From Prevotellamassilia timonensis (GTDB lineage Bacteria > Bacteroidota > Bacteroidia > Bacteroidales > Bacteroidaceae): DNA of 64,000 nucleotides. The stretch spans positions 476,030-540,029 of the forward strand of contig NZ_LT629844.1 in the NCBI RefSeq assembly GCF_900106785.1. Reading direction: 5' to 3'. The translations under genes were made by a program, and so were the position numbers. The notes beneath the pieces are model-generated. The model saw only the letters and a program-made list of their open reading frames with translations, was not told where the DNA came from and did no database searches. Below are positions 54,125-63,062 of the stretch, piece after piece (positions within the stretch are counted from its first letter, which is position 1; every line of letters begins with the position of its first letter).

Positions 54125-54568
54125 GAGAAGAGCAGACTCGTCGTGGATGGTGAACGAAAAGATGTACTCATAGACCTTTATGCCACCGGGCATAGAATAG
54201 AAACGCGACTTGGTGCGTATCATCGGCGACATATATCCGAATGGGCGGAAACACTGCAATGCGGTGTAGAGGCTGTTTGCCATTTGCAAACGCTCTGCCA
54301 CCTTTGACTCGGTTCCCGATCCGTAGTGCGTGTCGTCATAGCAATCGACGGCGAGACGTACAGAGAACTGCACCTGCCCCTTCTGGGCTCCCATGCCGAC
54401 ATTGGTCCAATCGGCTTCGAGATTGCCGATGAGGACGCACGGAAAGGTGACCGGGTAGGCATCTTCCTCAATGCCTGCCTCCAACTGACCACAGTCTTCG
54501 TCAACGAGTGAGAGACCGGTCATTTTGTTAGTGATGAGTTCGATAATGAGTTTGAACAATTCTTCCAT
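54107..54568 (-). CDS. Phage tail completion or terminator-like protein
   Basis: A 153-residue protein: MEELFKLIIELITNKMTGLS, then TFPCVLIGNLEADWTNVG, VQFSVRLAVDCYDDTHYG, ending YEYIFSFTIHDE. The hydrophobic N-terminal helix and alternating strands fit tail terminator or gp37-like proteins of Mu-like phages. It is the last gene of the minus-strand morphogenesis block, 7 bases after the gpG-like gene. The specific role is inferred from position. Confidence 0.55.
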   Translation of the reverse strand: MEELFKLIIELITNKMTGLSLVDEDCGQLEAGIEEDAYPVTFPCVLIGNLEADWTNVGMGAQKGQVQFSVRLAVDCYDDTHYGSGTESKVAERLQMANSLYTALQCFRPFGYMSPMIRTKSRFYSMPGGIKVYEYIFSFTIHDESALLSQRRE

Positions 54569-54575
54569 AATGATT

Positions 54576-55196
54576 TTATTTTTCAGAGTTTAATATCTTG
54601 ATAATTTCCTGTTTAGTGCGTTCGTGTATCATGTCCTGCAGCTCGCGGCTATCTCCGAGGAACTGTCGCTGTGGGATATGTACGGAGAGTTTCTTCTTTT
54701 TTGTGAGAGCGAGGGCACGCCACTTCTGTGCGCGTGGATTTGCAGCAGCCTCGTCGGTACGTTTCTTTTTGCTTTTCTTGGAGGCGTTGCGCTTGATGCC
54801 CGCCTCGCGATAGAACATGGCCCATGCGAAGCGTCGCATCTTAGGCGTGACAGAGGGGTGGAGTGTTCCTCCCCAGTTGTGTATGGGAGCATATAGCAGG
54901 TCGTTTGCCACCTTGACGCGATAGTCTGACGGCGTGTATTTTATGGACGCGAACAGATGGTTGCGTGAGGAAAGTAGCGGTCCATAGCGCGATGCTGCCG
55001 TCTTGCCTCCTGCGAGCTGCCTCCCGGTAGTTTGCCAATGGTGGACCCCACCATTGACAAAGGCACTGATGCGGAAACTGTTCTGGAAGAAGTCCTTTGC
55101 CATACGCCCTGCAATGACGGGGAGGCGCCTTCGCATAAGATGGTCGATTTGCTTACTATGCGATTTTAGTTGTTTTGAGAAATCCTTTAATTCCAT
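54576..55196 (-). CDS. Phage virion morphogenesis (gpG / HK97 gp10-like) protein
   Basis: A 206-residue protein from MELKDFSKQLKSHSKQIDHL. It has FFQNSFRISAFVNGGVHHWQTTGRQLAGG, SSRNHLFASIKYTPSDYRVKVANDLLYAPIHNWGG and a basic C-terminal half. 'Y...HN.GG' is typical of the Mu virion morphogenesis family, which helps join head and tail. The ATG at 55196 overlaps the end of the upstream membrane-protein gene; longer frames would cross that gene. Confidence 0.7.
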   Translation of the reverse strand: MELKDFSKQLKSHSKQIDHLMRRRLPVIAGRMAKDFFQNSFRISAFVNGGVHHWQTTGRQLAGGKTAASRYGPLLSSRNHLFASIKYTPSDYRVKVANDLLYAPIHNWGGTLHPSVTPKMRRFAWAMFYREAGIKRNASKKSKKKRTDEAAANPRAQKWRALALTKKKKLSVHIPQRQFLGDSRELQDMIHERTKQEIIKILNSEK

Positions 55197-55438
55197 ACCA
55201 TTGGGAATAAGACGTAAAACATGAGTGCTGCGATGATGCCGCCGAGAACGGTGCAGAGCCAGTCTGTCCAGTCCCAGAGGTTGCCATTTAGGCGGTCTTT
55301 GAGTTCGAGGCACGATGCAGCGACGGCTGCGGCATATATGGCAGCATAGAAAGAACCGGCAAGTGTGGCGACGATGAAGCCACCGATGAGATGCTTGTAT
55401 CGGTTAGACGCTGCGAAAAAAGAGAAAAATTTGTTCAT
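55187..55438 (-). CDS. Small two-helix membrane protein of the phage
   Basis: An 83-residue protein. Two hydrophobic spans are clear: HLIGGFIVATLAGSFYAAIY and WLCTVLGGIIAALMFYVLF, separated by a polar loop (ELKDRLNGNLWDWTD). It resembles holins in size and shape, but lies amid morphogenesis genes rather than beside the amidase. It overlaps the following gene by 10 bases. Confidence 0.6.
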   Translation of the reverse strand: MNKFFSFFAASNRYKHLIGGFIVATLAGSFYAAIYAAAVAASCLELKDRLNGNLWDWTDWLCTVLGGIIAALMFYVLFPMVWN

Positions 55439-55555
55439 AACGCTTGTTTATTAAATTATTATTATTAACTTTGCGACAGCTTCGATGAGAAGTTAGCATG
55501 TGCTACGGCACGTTGCATCGCGGGGAGGTCTGCAAAGGCTTCCCCGTAGTTATTT

Positions 55556-56920
55556 TTAGTTGTAGTAGAATTTACGGTCTTTATAGAACAATCTGACATT
55601 GCCTTTTTCGTAAATCCAAACCTCGTTGACTTCCTGTCCTGGCAAATGTATTCTTGCCATGACCGCTTTTCGTATGAAGCGGTCGGAGCATCCCTTTGTA
55701 TTATTGATAACAACACGTGAGGACTGCTGTAGTCCATGGGATAGCATGTGTCCGACTTTCTTTTTGTTCCACGGCTTGACAAAGCCCTCATACTCGTAGA
55801 ATACGCCATCGACAGAGAAGTCGGGGCATTTGTTTTCGTATTTTGTACCAATGAGCGAACCATAAATTTGTTTGTATTCCTCGGACTTGCAGTGTAATCG
55901 CGGAGTCATACGAACCTCGTGTCCCATTTTTGCGAGCTGTAGGCAGATGCGCTTCATGTCCTTGTAGTCGGCTTTGTCCTTGTCGATGTCGGGATGCACA
56001 TATAGTTTGCCCCCATTTTTGAAATTATGCTCCAACTTAAAACCGTCCGATGACATACGACTTATGCAGGCGTTGATGTACGGGCAGTTATAGCAGTCCT
56101 TTGCCCTATTGGTAAAGACGCTGCGCAGTGTGTCCTTGAATCCCGGCTTGTAGAAACTACATGAGGCGCATGATTTTGGGAAGTAGGGATGCGACTGTGC
56201 GAACACAGCCCCGTCAGTTCCTGGATTGGAATCGAGTCCGGGCTGCGGATTGCTTGCCTTGTCGGAAGAAGGCGTAGCGGTGCATGGTTCGTCGGTGGAT
56301 GTAAGCGAGCACTTGCAGTTCCATCGGTCGCCCGGTCGGTGTTCGTTCCAGAACGGGTCGTTGATGGGTCGGACCGTGTTCCAAAAGAGCTGATGGTCGG
56401 CGCCCGGATTGGGCGATGTGGATGGCATCCATTTGAGGTTGGGCAGTACGTCTGCCTCCCGTAGGAACTGCTGCCAGTCGGCTGCCTGGTGTGCCCGAAT
56501 AACCGCCGTGTCGTATTCGGTGCGCAGCCATGCCCCACACTGATGCGAGGCGATGGGCAGAACATCGTTTGCCCACTGATTGAGCGGCTTTAAATCGCCG
56601 TTTGAATCGGTGAGAAGTCTTGCCATATCAGATTGCATACGGTGGACCTTGAAGGCAGAGAAGACCTCGTTGGAATGGCGGAGCGCCTGACGGAAGTCGT
56701 CATCCAGGTCGGGCACATCGGCTGCAGCCATGCCCTGGGTTGTAGCCTCATTGAATCTGCGCAGGATGGCACGGAACAGTTCGGGCGAAAGGTCGGCGTG
56801 AGACTGAGTCTTGCCCCGACGGTAGATGTCGTGGAGAACCTGCGCGATGAAATCGTCTGAGAACTCCATGGACGCAGCCACATCATCGGCCTTGGCCTGG
56901 TAGAGATTGTTGACTACCAC
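55556..56920 (-). CDS. Mu gpF-like minor head protein fused to a nuclease/toxin-like domain
   Basis: A 454-residue protein. Residues 1-200 match the Mu F/SPP1 gp7 head morphogenesis domain, with FWNEHRPGDRWNCKCSLT as its C-terminal signature. Residues about 245-300 are Cys-rich (CASCSFYKPG, CYNCPYINAC), able to bind metal. Residues about 320-454 form an extra domain: LAKMGHEVRMTPR, CPDFSVDGVFYEYEGFV, KVGHMLSHGLQQSSRVVIN, NEVWIYEKGNVRLFYK. This resembles the CdiA-C type tRNase/PD-(D/E)XK toxin fold. It may be packaged and ejected with DNA. It overlaps the portal gene by 7 bases. Confidence 0.75.
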   Translation of the reverse strand: MVVNNLYQAKADDVAASMEFSDDFIAQVLHDIYRRGKTQSHADLSPELFRAILRRFNEATTQGMAAADVPDLDDDFRQALRHSNEVFSAFKVHRMQSDMARLLTDSNGDLKPLNQWANDVLPIASHQCGAWLRTEYDTAVIRAHQAADWQQFLREADVLPNLKWMPSTSPNPGADHQLFWNTVRPINDPFWNEHRPGDRWNCKCSLTSTDEPCTATPSSDKASNPQPGLDSNPGTDGAVFAQSHPYFPKSCASCSFYKPGFKDTLRSVFTNRAKDCYNCPYINACISRMSSDGFKLEHNFKNGGKLYVHPDIDKDKADYKDMKRICLQLAKMGHEVRMTPRLHCKSEEYKQIYGSLIGTKYENKCPDFSVDGVFYEYEGFVKPWNKKKVGHMLSHGLQQSSRVVINNTKGCSDRFIRKAVMARIHLPGQEVNEVWIYEKGNVRLFYKDRKFYYN

Positions 56921-58290
56921 TCTAAATCCGCCCCGCCCTGCTGCGGGGCTTTTGCGAAAAAAGAGCGCAGCCAGTTTTTGAAAGACCTTTTTTGTTTTGG
57001 CGACGGTTGGGAGTTGTTTTTGTCGTCGCTGTTTTCGGGTTCGTCATCATCATCGGCAGGGAACTGCTGCTTGGCAATGGAGGCAAGCGCCTCCTTTTTT
57101 TGTTGCTGTTCGGCTTTCAGTTTGTCGTAATCGGCAGGTTTTTCGACACCGAACTCCTCATAGAGATAGTCGTCGGAGACAGGCAGCTGAAAGTTGGCGC
57201 GCAGCTGCGTGAGTATGTTCATCTTTGTGGAAGGGTCGATGTCCTTCTGCTCGGGGAAACAGAACTCTCCGCCAAAGGTATTGATGCCCATGCGCTGGAA
57301 TATGTCCGTCATGTCATAATTGAGCACATCGAGGATGTATCGTCTGTCGGCCTGCGCCACTCGGTCCTCCACCTTCTTATGTACCGTGCCGAGCGCCTGC
57401 GTTCCGTTTTCTGAGGACTCGGTGGTGAGCGTGTTTCCGAGTATGAGCTTTGAAATCTCGTTGTTGCAGCGCTCGCAGAGTCTCTCATAGACATCTGCCG
57501 ACCCCGTCTTGTTGCCCGCCTCAACGAGGTTTAGCGTGGTGTCCTTGCCATGCACGAAAACTGCGAGCGAGCCGGCATTGTATGCATCGTCGATGGCTCG
57601 CTGTCGTGAGTCTTCGTCATCGGTCTCGTAAGTGTACTCCTGAATGGGCATGCCAAAGACCTCGGAGAACTGTGACCAGTCGCCCGTGGTGTTGCGCTTG
57701 TATATGACCCATGGTGCAGCCTTGGCGAGGAGTCCGAGGTCAGATGGCGATCCGATGAAAAGCAGGTCGGGGTATTCGTCCCATGAGGTGCCGGTGATGT
57801 CGGTCTGGTGTCGCAGTATGAGTCGGCGCACAGGGTCGGCGTGCTTTCTTGGGATGAGGTCGTAATCGACCCATTCGCCCTGGCGATAGAACTGGCAGAG
57901 GGAAAAGCCCCACATCTTTGCATCTATAATGTCGGTGACGAGTCGTGAGAACCATGGTGACTTTATCTGCTCGTTGACAGAGTCGTCAGGCTTTCCGTCT
58001 CTCCAGAACTCGATATCGGAACAGAGCACGGCATTGCGTCGCTTCTCGATGACGCAGGAGAGGTGTGTGTCCATGAGTATGTCAGAGTAAAGGTCGTAGA
58101 GTTTGTATCGTCGCGAGAAATCGACATCCTCTGCCGCCCGGACAGCCGAAGTGAAGTCGGCGATGTCGATGCCGAAGCGCTTTGGCTGCGTGAGCACAAT
58201 GACATTGGGGCGCTGCTGTCCCTGCTGCGGAATGTTTCCGCCAATGGTGATTTTGCCCTTTGGGGCTTTGCTATACTTTCGTTTTGTCAT
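56914..58290 (-). CDS. Portal protein, DUF935 (Mu gp29-like)
   Basis: A 458-residue portal subunit. FSRRYKLYDLYSDILMDTHL, CVIEKRRNAVLCSDIEF, IIDAKMWGFSLCQFYR, QFSEVFGMPIQEYTYE and NNEISKLILGNTLTTESS follow the DUF935 layout. The C-terminus is charged and flexible (DDDDEPENSDDKNNSQPSP). Twelve copies would form the DNA entry pore. It is 22 bases after the DUF1320 gene and overlaps the gpF-like gene. Confidence 0.9.
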   Translation of the reverse strand: MTKRKYSKAPKGKITIGGNIPQQGQQRPNVIVLTQPKRFGIDIADFTSAVRAAEDVDFSRRYKLYDLYSDILMDTHLSCVIEKRRNAVLCSDIEFWRDGKPDDSVNEQIKSPWFSRLVTDIIDAKMWGFSLCQFYRQGEWVDYDLIPRKHADPVRRLILRHQTDITGTSWDEYPDLLFIGSPSDLGLLAKAAPWVIYKRNTTGDWSQFSEVFGMPIQEYTYETDDEDSRQRAIDDAYNAGSLAVFVHGKDTTLNLVEAGNKTGSADVYERLCERCNNEISKLILGNTLTTESSENGTQALGTVHKKVEDRVAQADRRYILDVLNYDMTDIFQRMGINTFGGEFCFPEQKDIDPSTKMNILTQLRANFQLPVSDDYLYEEFGVEKPADYDKLKAEQQQKKEALASIAKQQFPADDDDEPENSDDKNNSQPSPKQKRSFKNWLRSFFAKAPQQGGADLEW

Positions 58291-58312
58291 AATCAGAATT
58301 TTTAATTGTCAG

Positions 58313-58738
58313 TTACCAGTGATTGACCCGTTTGGGGTTGCTTTTCAAGCGGAATGGCGCATGTGCAGCACGCACCTCCTCGGGCAGTAGCGGTGCCCCC
58401 TGGATGGAGATGTCCTCTGCGGCGACCGCCTTCATCCACTCGACTGCCCGGTCGTAGCGGTCCTTGCGCAACTGTGAGAGTTTCTGCGGGTTGTGAATAC
58501 AGAAGATGTGGTATACGGCGATGTCTATGACCATCATGAGTACGAGCTGGAGTCGATCGGCCCCAGTGGCCGCGAAGATACGGTCGCAGTCGTATCGTTT
58601 GGAGAGATAGCACCTCATTTCGGCGATGGCCCGATCCTCACAAATCTCGATGACCGATTCGTCGGCTCTGGTGAGCGCATCGAGAATCTCTCGGTGAATG
58701 GAGGCATCGTAGTCGGAAAGTTGTACGAATTGGCTCAT
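58313..58738 (-). CDS. DUF1320 (Mu gp36-like) head-tail connector protein
   Basis: A 141-residue protein: EILDALTRADESVIEICED, AIAEMRCYLSKRYDCDRIF, LVLMMVIDIAVYHIF, and WMKAVAAEDISIQGAPLLPEE. This fits DUF1320, a helical connector. Its place between terminase and portal, 18 bases from the former, is unusual for Mu itself, where gp36 lies after the capsid gene. Confidence 0.8.
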   Translation of the reverse strand: MSQFVQLSDYDASIHREILDALTRADESVIEICEDRAIAEMRCYLSKRYDCDRIFAATGADRLQLVLMMVIDIAVYHIFCIHNPQKLSQLRKDRYDRAVEWMKAVAAEDISIQGAPLLPEEVRAAHAPFRLKSNPKRVNHW

Positions 58739-58756
58739 ATATACATTGTTTAGAAT

Positions 58757-60289
58757 TTATAATCTTCGTTTGTTGCGTGTGCGTATGTCGGCACGCGAGC
58801 GTGTGACCGGTGGTTCGGCCCTGTGCTGAATCTCGTCGATGATGCGATTGCCGCCCTCTACGGCATCAGGACCGTCGGCCGGATAGCGTAGGGAGAGGGT
58901 GAAGAGCGTGAACTGGTCGAGGAGTTCCTTCATGTGGGGATTGTCGCGTTCCGCCTCGTTGAGTATGAGATTACCGGCACGGTTCATCGGTTCCAGATTG
59001 GCCTCGATGCGTGTTGCCTTGTCGGTTTTCTTCTCCTCGTCTCCTCGTATGTAGAGCTGTACGCCCTGCTCGCGTCGCACCTTGGCGACGAGCGGCTTAA
59101 ATACCTGCTGAAAGAACGGGTCCTGAAGTTTGTTGTTCTCCATGTAGCAATAGACAGGAGCACGCCCTCCGACAAATGCGAGCAGCTGCACATACCAGTC
59201 GATGAACTCGGCATTGAGCGCCTGAGCCAAAAACGTCTTTATGACGTACAGCTTGCCTGAGAGCTTGCCGAGGAGTGAGACCGTCTTGAACGACTTGCCT
59301 TTTTTGCCCTTGCCTTCGCCCGGAGCGGGGTCGCCGTAAGCCACGAGGAACTTGAACTTGGAGAGCGGCGGCACCTTTCCGAACGCCATCTCGGAGAATA
59401 TCTCGCCCTCTGAGATGGGGTTGTTGAAGTACTCGCCCTGCGCTGACTTCTTGGAAATCTTGGCGAGAACACGGTCGATGTGCTCCTCAGAGTTTTTCTC
59501 GGGCCATGTGGAGTGTCCGTCCTTGTCGCGGATATTAACGATGTCCCAATGGTCGGCCATTGCTCCTGCGCGTACGACACAGCAGTCCTTGGCGATGATG
59601 TTGCCGCAGAAGAGCACCAGTGTAGGCTCAGAGACGGAGCGCGTTGGGTAAAGCGCCTTCTCCCACCAGTCCCATCGTTTCTGTATGATGTCGGGATTGA
59701 GCGTGTCCTGGTCGGTATCGAAGTCATCGACAATCAACACATCCGGGCGTACGGCATCCTTTCGGGAGCCACGTGGTGACTGTCCTGCACCGAGTGCCCG
59801 GAAAGCCACGCCCTGCTTGGTGATGAACTCGTCCTCCGTCCATGAGCCGAGCGACTGCTGCTTTCCGTAGTAGGCGATGATGCGCCCGTTGGCTTCGAGG
59901 TTGGCCCGGAACGGGTCGAGCAGTCGGACGGCATTGTCGAATGAATTGGATGTGAGTATGACATTTCGTTTAAGCCCTGTGAGTGTGAGGTACATGATGC
60001 AGAACATGGCACAAGTGGACTTGGCGAGCTCTCGGCTCCATGAGATTACCTCGAACCACTCGGGATTGGAGAGAATGCGTCGTATGGCCCTTTTCTGAAA
60101 AGGTGCGAACTCATACTGTGCGAAGTTCGGGAAAAAGAATTTTATCCATTCGAGCGGGCGTGCTTCAAGCCATGCACGGTGCTTCTGTATTTCGGCCTGT
60201 GACATGGATCGATCTACTGGCGTTGCGCGCGCGATGTTGTCCTTGAACTTTTCCCAGTTTTGTAGTGCTATACGGTCAGTCTGTTTCAT
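58757..60289 (-). CDS. Terminase large subunit (Mu gp28-like)
   Basis: A 510-residue packaging motor. ATPase: VISWSRELAKSTCAMF serves as Walker A-like loop (about 81-96), RPDVLIVDDFDTDQD as Walker B (181-195), LTSNS as coupling motif. The nuclease part begins FLVAYGDPAPGEG (Asp) and continues CYMENNKLQDPF and NRIIDEI. It cuts and pumps phage DNA into proheads. It is adjacent to the small subunit, 6 bases apart. Confidence 0.92.
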   Translation of the reverse strand: MKQTDRIALQNWEKFKDNIARATPVDRSMSQAEIQKHRAWLEARPLEWIKFFFPNFAQYEFAPFQKRAIRRILSNPEWFEVISWSRELAKSTCAMFCIMYLTLTGLKRNVILTSNSFDNAVRLLDPFRANLEANGRIIAYYGKQQSLGSWTEDEFITKQGVAFRALGAGQSPRGSRKDAVRPDVLIVDDFDTDQDTLNPDIIQKRWDWWEKALYPTRSVSEPTLVLFCGNIIAKDCCVVRAGAMADHWDIVNIRDKDGHSTWPEKNSEEHIDRVLAKISKKSAQGEYFNNPISEGEIFSEMAFGKVPPLSKFKFLVAYGDPAPGEGKGKKGKSFKTVSLLGKLSGKLYVIKTFLAQALNAEFIDWYVQLLAFVGGRAPVYCYMENNKLQDPFFQQVFKPLVAKVRREQGVQLYIRGDEEKKTDKATRIEANLEPMNRAGNLILNEAERDNPHMKELLDQFTLFTLSLRYPADGPDAVEGGNRIIDEIQHRAEPPVTRSRADIRTRNKRRL

Positions 60290-60295
60290 ACGCTG

Positions 60296-60739
60296 TTAGA
60301 GTTTGTCCTTGATGTAAGCGTCGAAAAGCGAGGTTAGCTCCTTTGCCTTGTCGAGGTCGGATGGTCGCATCCACTCGATGACATCAGTGAGCACAGCGAT
60401 GCGGTCGGCGATGCCCACCTCTTGCTCCATGTTTCGTATTGCTGATGTGAGCTTCACGATAGTGTCAGCCTGCTTAGCATCAGGGTATCGTTGTCCCTCT
60501 GGTTTGAGCTGTATTGCGTTGTTGACTTCGGCTACCTGACGATAGAGGCTTTGTACCTGCTCACGTCGTGTTAGCGTGAGTCCGACCTTCTGTTCCTCCC
60601 ATTTGCCGCCGCGGCACCAGTTTGAGACTGTGACGCGTGACACTCCCACACGGTCGGCAATCTCCTGCTGTGTGAGGTTTTCTCGGAGATAAAGCGTGCG
60701 AGCCCACTCTTTTTTCTGTGTATTGGTTAAATCTGCCAT
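60296..60739 (-). CDS. Terminase small subunit-like HTH protein
   Basis: A 147-residue protein: TLYLRENLTQQEIADRVGVSRVTVSNWC is a clear helix-turn-helix. The rest is helical with coiled character (AEVNNAIQLK, IVKLTSAIRNMEQE). Position directly before the large subunit and the HTH fit a small terminase of the Mu gp27/DUF1804 kind. It starts the minus-strand late block. Confidence 0.75.
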   Translation of the reverse strand: MADLTNTQKKEWARTLYLRENLTQQEIADRVGVSRVTVSNWCRGGKWEEQKVGLTLTRREQVQSLYRQVAEVNNAIQLKPEGQRYPDAKQADTIVKLTSAIRNMEQEVGIADRIAVLTDVIEWMRPSDLDKAKELTSLFDAYIKDKL

Positions 60740-60948
60740 TGAAAAATCTGTTTATAATGTGAATAAATGCAGTGCAAAATTACCGTGAAAAGGAGTGAAT
60801 CCGAGCGAGTGAAAAGCATGATGACAAGTTGCGGCGTTATGATGCCGGCATAACGTTTCATGATAAAACAGGGGGTATGGAATGAGGTTGGAAAGCCATT
60901 AACTTTGCAACCGCAACATGGGCAAACTGCCCGACAAAGAAGGAGACA
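60740..60948. promoter_or_regulatory. Divergent late promoter region
   Basis: This 209-base gap separates the two late operons. TAACTTTG at 60900-60907 is a -7 box for the plus-strand block, with no good -33 box, as expected for an activator-dependent late promoter. No small gene is visible. Confidence 0.5.
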
Positions 60949-61992
60949 ATGAGCAAATATTTCAATATCAAGAAAGCGGCGAGCGTGAGCACCATCTACA
61001 TGTATGGCGACATCGGCTACGAGGTGGCGAGCGGGCAGATAGCCGCCGAGCTGGCAGCCTGCGCCGAGGAGAGTGAGCGTATAGACATCCGCATCAACTC
61101 GAACGGCGGCGACGTGTTCAGCGGTATAGCCATCTACAACGCCATCCGCCAGAGCAATGCAGACATACGTCTTTACGTGGACGGTGTGGCGGCGAGCATG
61201 GCGAGCGTGATAGCGCTGTGCGGCAAGCCAGTGGAGATGAGCCGGTATGCGCGTCTGATGCTTCACAGCGTGAGCGGTGGCTGCTACGGCAACAAGCAAG
61301 AGATGGCGAAGTGCATCGCGGAGATAGAGAGCCTGGAGGACAGTCTGGGCGAGATGTACGCCCAACGCATGGGCATGAGCAAAGAAGAAGTGAAAGCCCA
61401 ATACTTTGACGGGACAGACCACTGGCTGACGGCGCAGGAGGCCCTGCAGATGGGTCTGATAGACGGCATTTATGATGCGGACCCCGTGGCTGAGGACAGC
61501 ACTCCAGAGGAGATATACACAACATTCAACAACCGGCTCAGGAACGAGCCACAAAAAGCGAACGATATGACATTAGAAGAACTGAAGAAACAGGCGCAGT
61601 TTAAGGACTGCAAGAGTGATGAAGAAGTGGTGGCGAGGGCTCAGCACTATGCGACCCTTGCCGGCAAGGCACAGACCTTGGAGGACGAGAACAAAGAGCT
61701 GAAGACGAAGCTGAAGGGCTTTGAGGACAAAGCCGAGGCAGACGCAGAGGCTGAGCGCAAGGAACTGTTGGACGCAGCTGAGCAGGACGGCCGCATCAAT
61801 GCTGAAAGCCGCCCGACCTTCGAGAACATTCTGAAGGGAAACATGGCCGAGGGCAAGAAGGTGCTTTCCGCACTGACCCCGAAGCGCAAGGTGATGAACG
61901 ACCTTCATGTGCAGCCCGGCGTGAGCGACGGCCCATGGGAGCAGCGCCAGAAGCAAATCAGGGAAGCGCGCATGAAGCGCCAGTTCCAGTAA
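60949..61992 (+). CDS. ClpP-like prohead protease with C-terminal scaffold (Mu gpI-like)
   Basis: A 347-residue protein. Residues 1-190 are an S14/ClpP-type protease: INSNGGDVFSGIAIYNAI, nucleophile Ser83 in DGVAASMASVIA, His106 in LMLHSVSGG, and an Asp in EALQMGLIDGIYD. Residues 207-347 are a helical scaffold (TLEELKKQAQFKDC, TLEDENKELKTKLKGFEDKA). Met207 may be an internal start giving free scaffold, as in Mu gpZ. It starts the plus-strand late block and precedes the capsid gene by 37 bases. Confidence 0.88.
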   Translation: MSKYFNIKKAASVSTIYMYGDIGYEVASGQIAAELAACAEESERIDIRINSNGGDVFSGIAIYNAIRQSNADIRLYVDGVAASMASVIALCGKPVEMSRYARLMLHSVSGGCYGNKQEMAKCIAEIESLEDSLGEMYAQRMGMSKEEVKAQYFDGTDHWLTAQEALQMGLIDGIYDADPVAEDSTPEEIYTTFNNRLRNEPQKANDMTLEELKKQAQFKDCKSDEEVVARAQHYATLAGKAQTLEDENKELKTKLKGFEDKAEADAEAERKELLDAAEQDGRINAESRPTFENILKGNMAEGKKVLSALTPKRKVMNDLHVQPGVSDGPWEQRQKQIREARMKRQFQ

Positions 61993-62029
61993 AGGACGAG
62001 AGACAGAAGAACCATAAAAAGGAAAACAA

Positions 62030-62989
62030 ATGGCAATAGTAGTAAAGAACACGAACTACAACGGCGAGGTGCTGGAGCGCATCCTGACCGTTGCGACCAC
62101 GGGCAACGAGCTTGTGGACAAGGGACTCATCATGGTGATTCCCGGTGTGGAAAAGAAAATCAGCGTGCCACGCCTAAAGGCGGGCAAGATGCTGCAGAAG
62201 CGCAAGGAAGACCCTCAGAAGAGCGATGCCCAGGGCGACTTCAATTACAGCGAGCAGACCTTGGAGCCCCACGACTTCATGGCGTTCACGGTGTTTAACC
62301 CACGAGCTTTTGAGCAGATATGGAGAAAGTGGCAGCCTAAGGGCAACCTGGTGTTTGCGGAACTTCCTCCCGAGGCCCAGAACGCTCTTCTGGAGGCGCT
62401 GTCGAAGCAGGTGCAGTTTGAGCTTGGCAACCTGTTTGTGAACGGCGAGTATGTGAGCGGCGGCACCGACGACCAGCTGATGGACGGCATATTGACGCAA
62501 GCAGCCAAGGCAAGCGACGTAATTGTGGTGAACCCTGAGGGCCCCACCTCGATGATAGACCGCTTGTATGCTGTGCGCAACGCCATCCCCAAGGCGATGC
62601 GCGAGAACCCGAACCTGCGCATTCTGATGAGCGTTGACGACTTTGACCAGTACGACAAGGAACTGACAGAGCGCGAGCACAAGAACTCTAACGAGAGCGA
62701 GGTGAACAGCAAGCGCTTCAAGGGCATCGCCATCGAGACTGTGGCCGCCTGGCCTGACTCGCTCATCATGGCGACGCTGTGCTCGCCCGATGCGGACGGC
62801 AACTTCTTCGCTGCGGTGAACCTTCAGGACGACGAGAACGTGATCCAGATAGACAAGCTGAGCAACCCATCGGAGCTGTACTTCTTCAAGCTGCTGATGA
62901 AGGCCGACACGAACGTTGGCTTCGGCGAGGAGATTGTGGTGATGGACTGGAGAAAGACCAAGAAGTTCAATTACGTGCCCGAGGGATAG
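62030..62989 (+). CDS. Major capsid protein
   Basis: A 319-residue protein after the protease/scaffold, as in Mu-like phages. It reads MAIVVKNTNYNGEVLERILT, then KKISVPRLKAGKM, AFEQIWRKWQPKGNLVF, LLEALSKQVQFELGNLF, AIPKAMRENPNLRILMSVDDF and GEEIVVMDWRKTKKFNYVP. This fits an HK97-fold capsid subunit; size is close to Mu gpT. A processing site is not obvious. Confidence 0.8.
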   Translation: MAIVVKNTNYNGEVLERILTVATTGNELVDKGLIMVIPGVEKKISVPRLKAGKMLQKRKEDPQKSDAQGDFNYSEQTLEPHDFMAFTVFNPRAFEQIWRKWQPKGNLVFAELPPEAQNALLEALSKQVQFELGNLFVNGEYVSGGTDDQLMDGILTQAAKASDVIVVNPEGPTSMIDRLYAVRNAIPKAMRENPNLRILMSVDDFDQYDKELTEREHKNSNESEVNSKRFKGIAIETVAAWPDSLIMATLCSPDADGNFFAAVNLQDDENVIQIDKLSNPSELYFFKLLMKADTNVGFGEEIVVMDWRKTKKFNYVPEG

Positions 62990-63062
62990 AAACTGGGAAC
63001 GGCGGAGTGCGTGGAACCGCCTCCGCCCAGGTAACAAATACAACTAAAATAAAAAAAAGATT

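Noticed and set aside
60727-61554. 275-codon minus-strand frame over the prohead protease
   Set aside because: Antisense to a clear ClpP-like domain with intact catalytic residues; no family pattern of its own.
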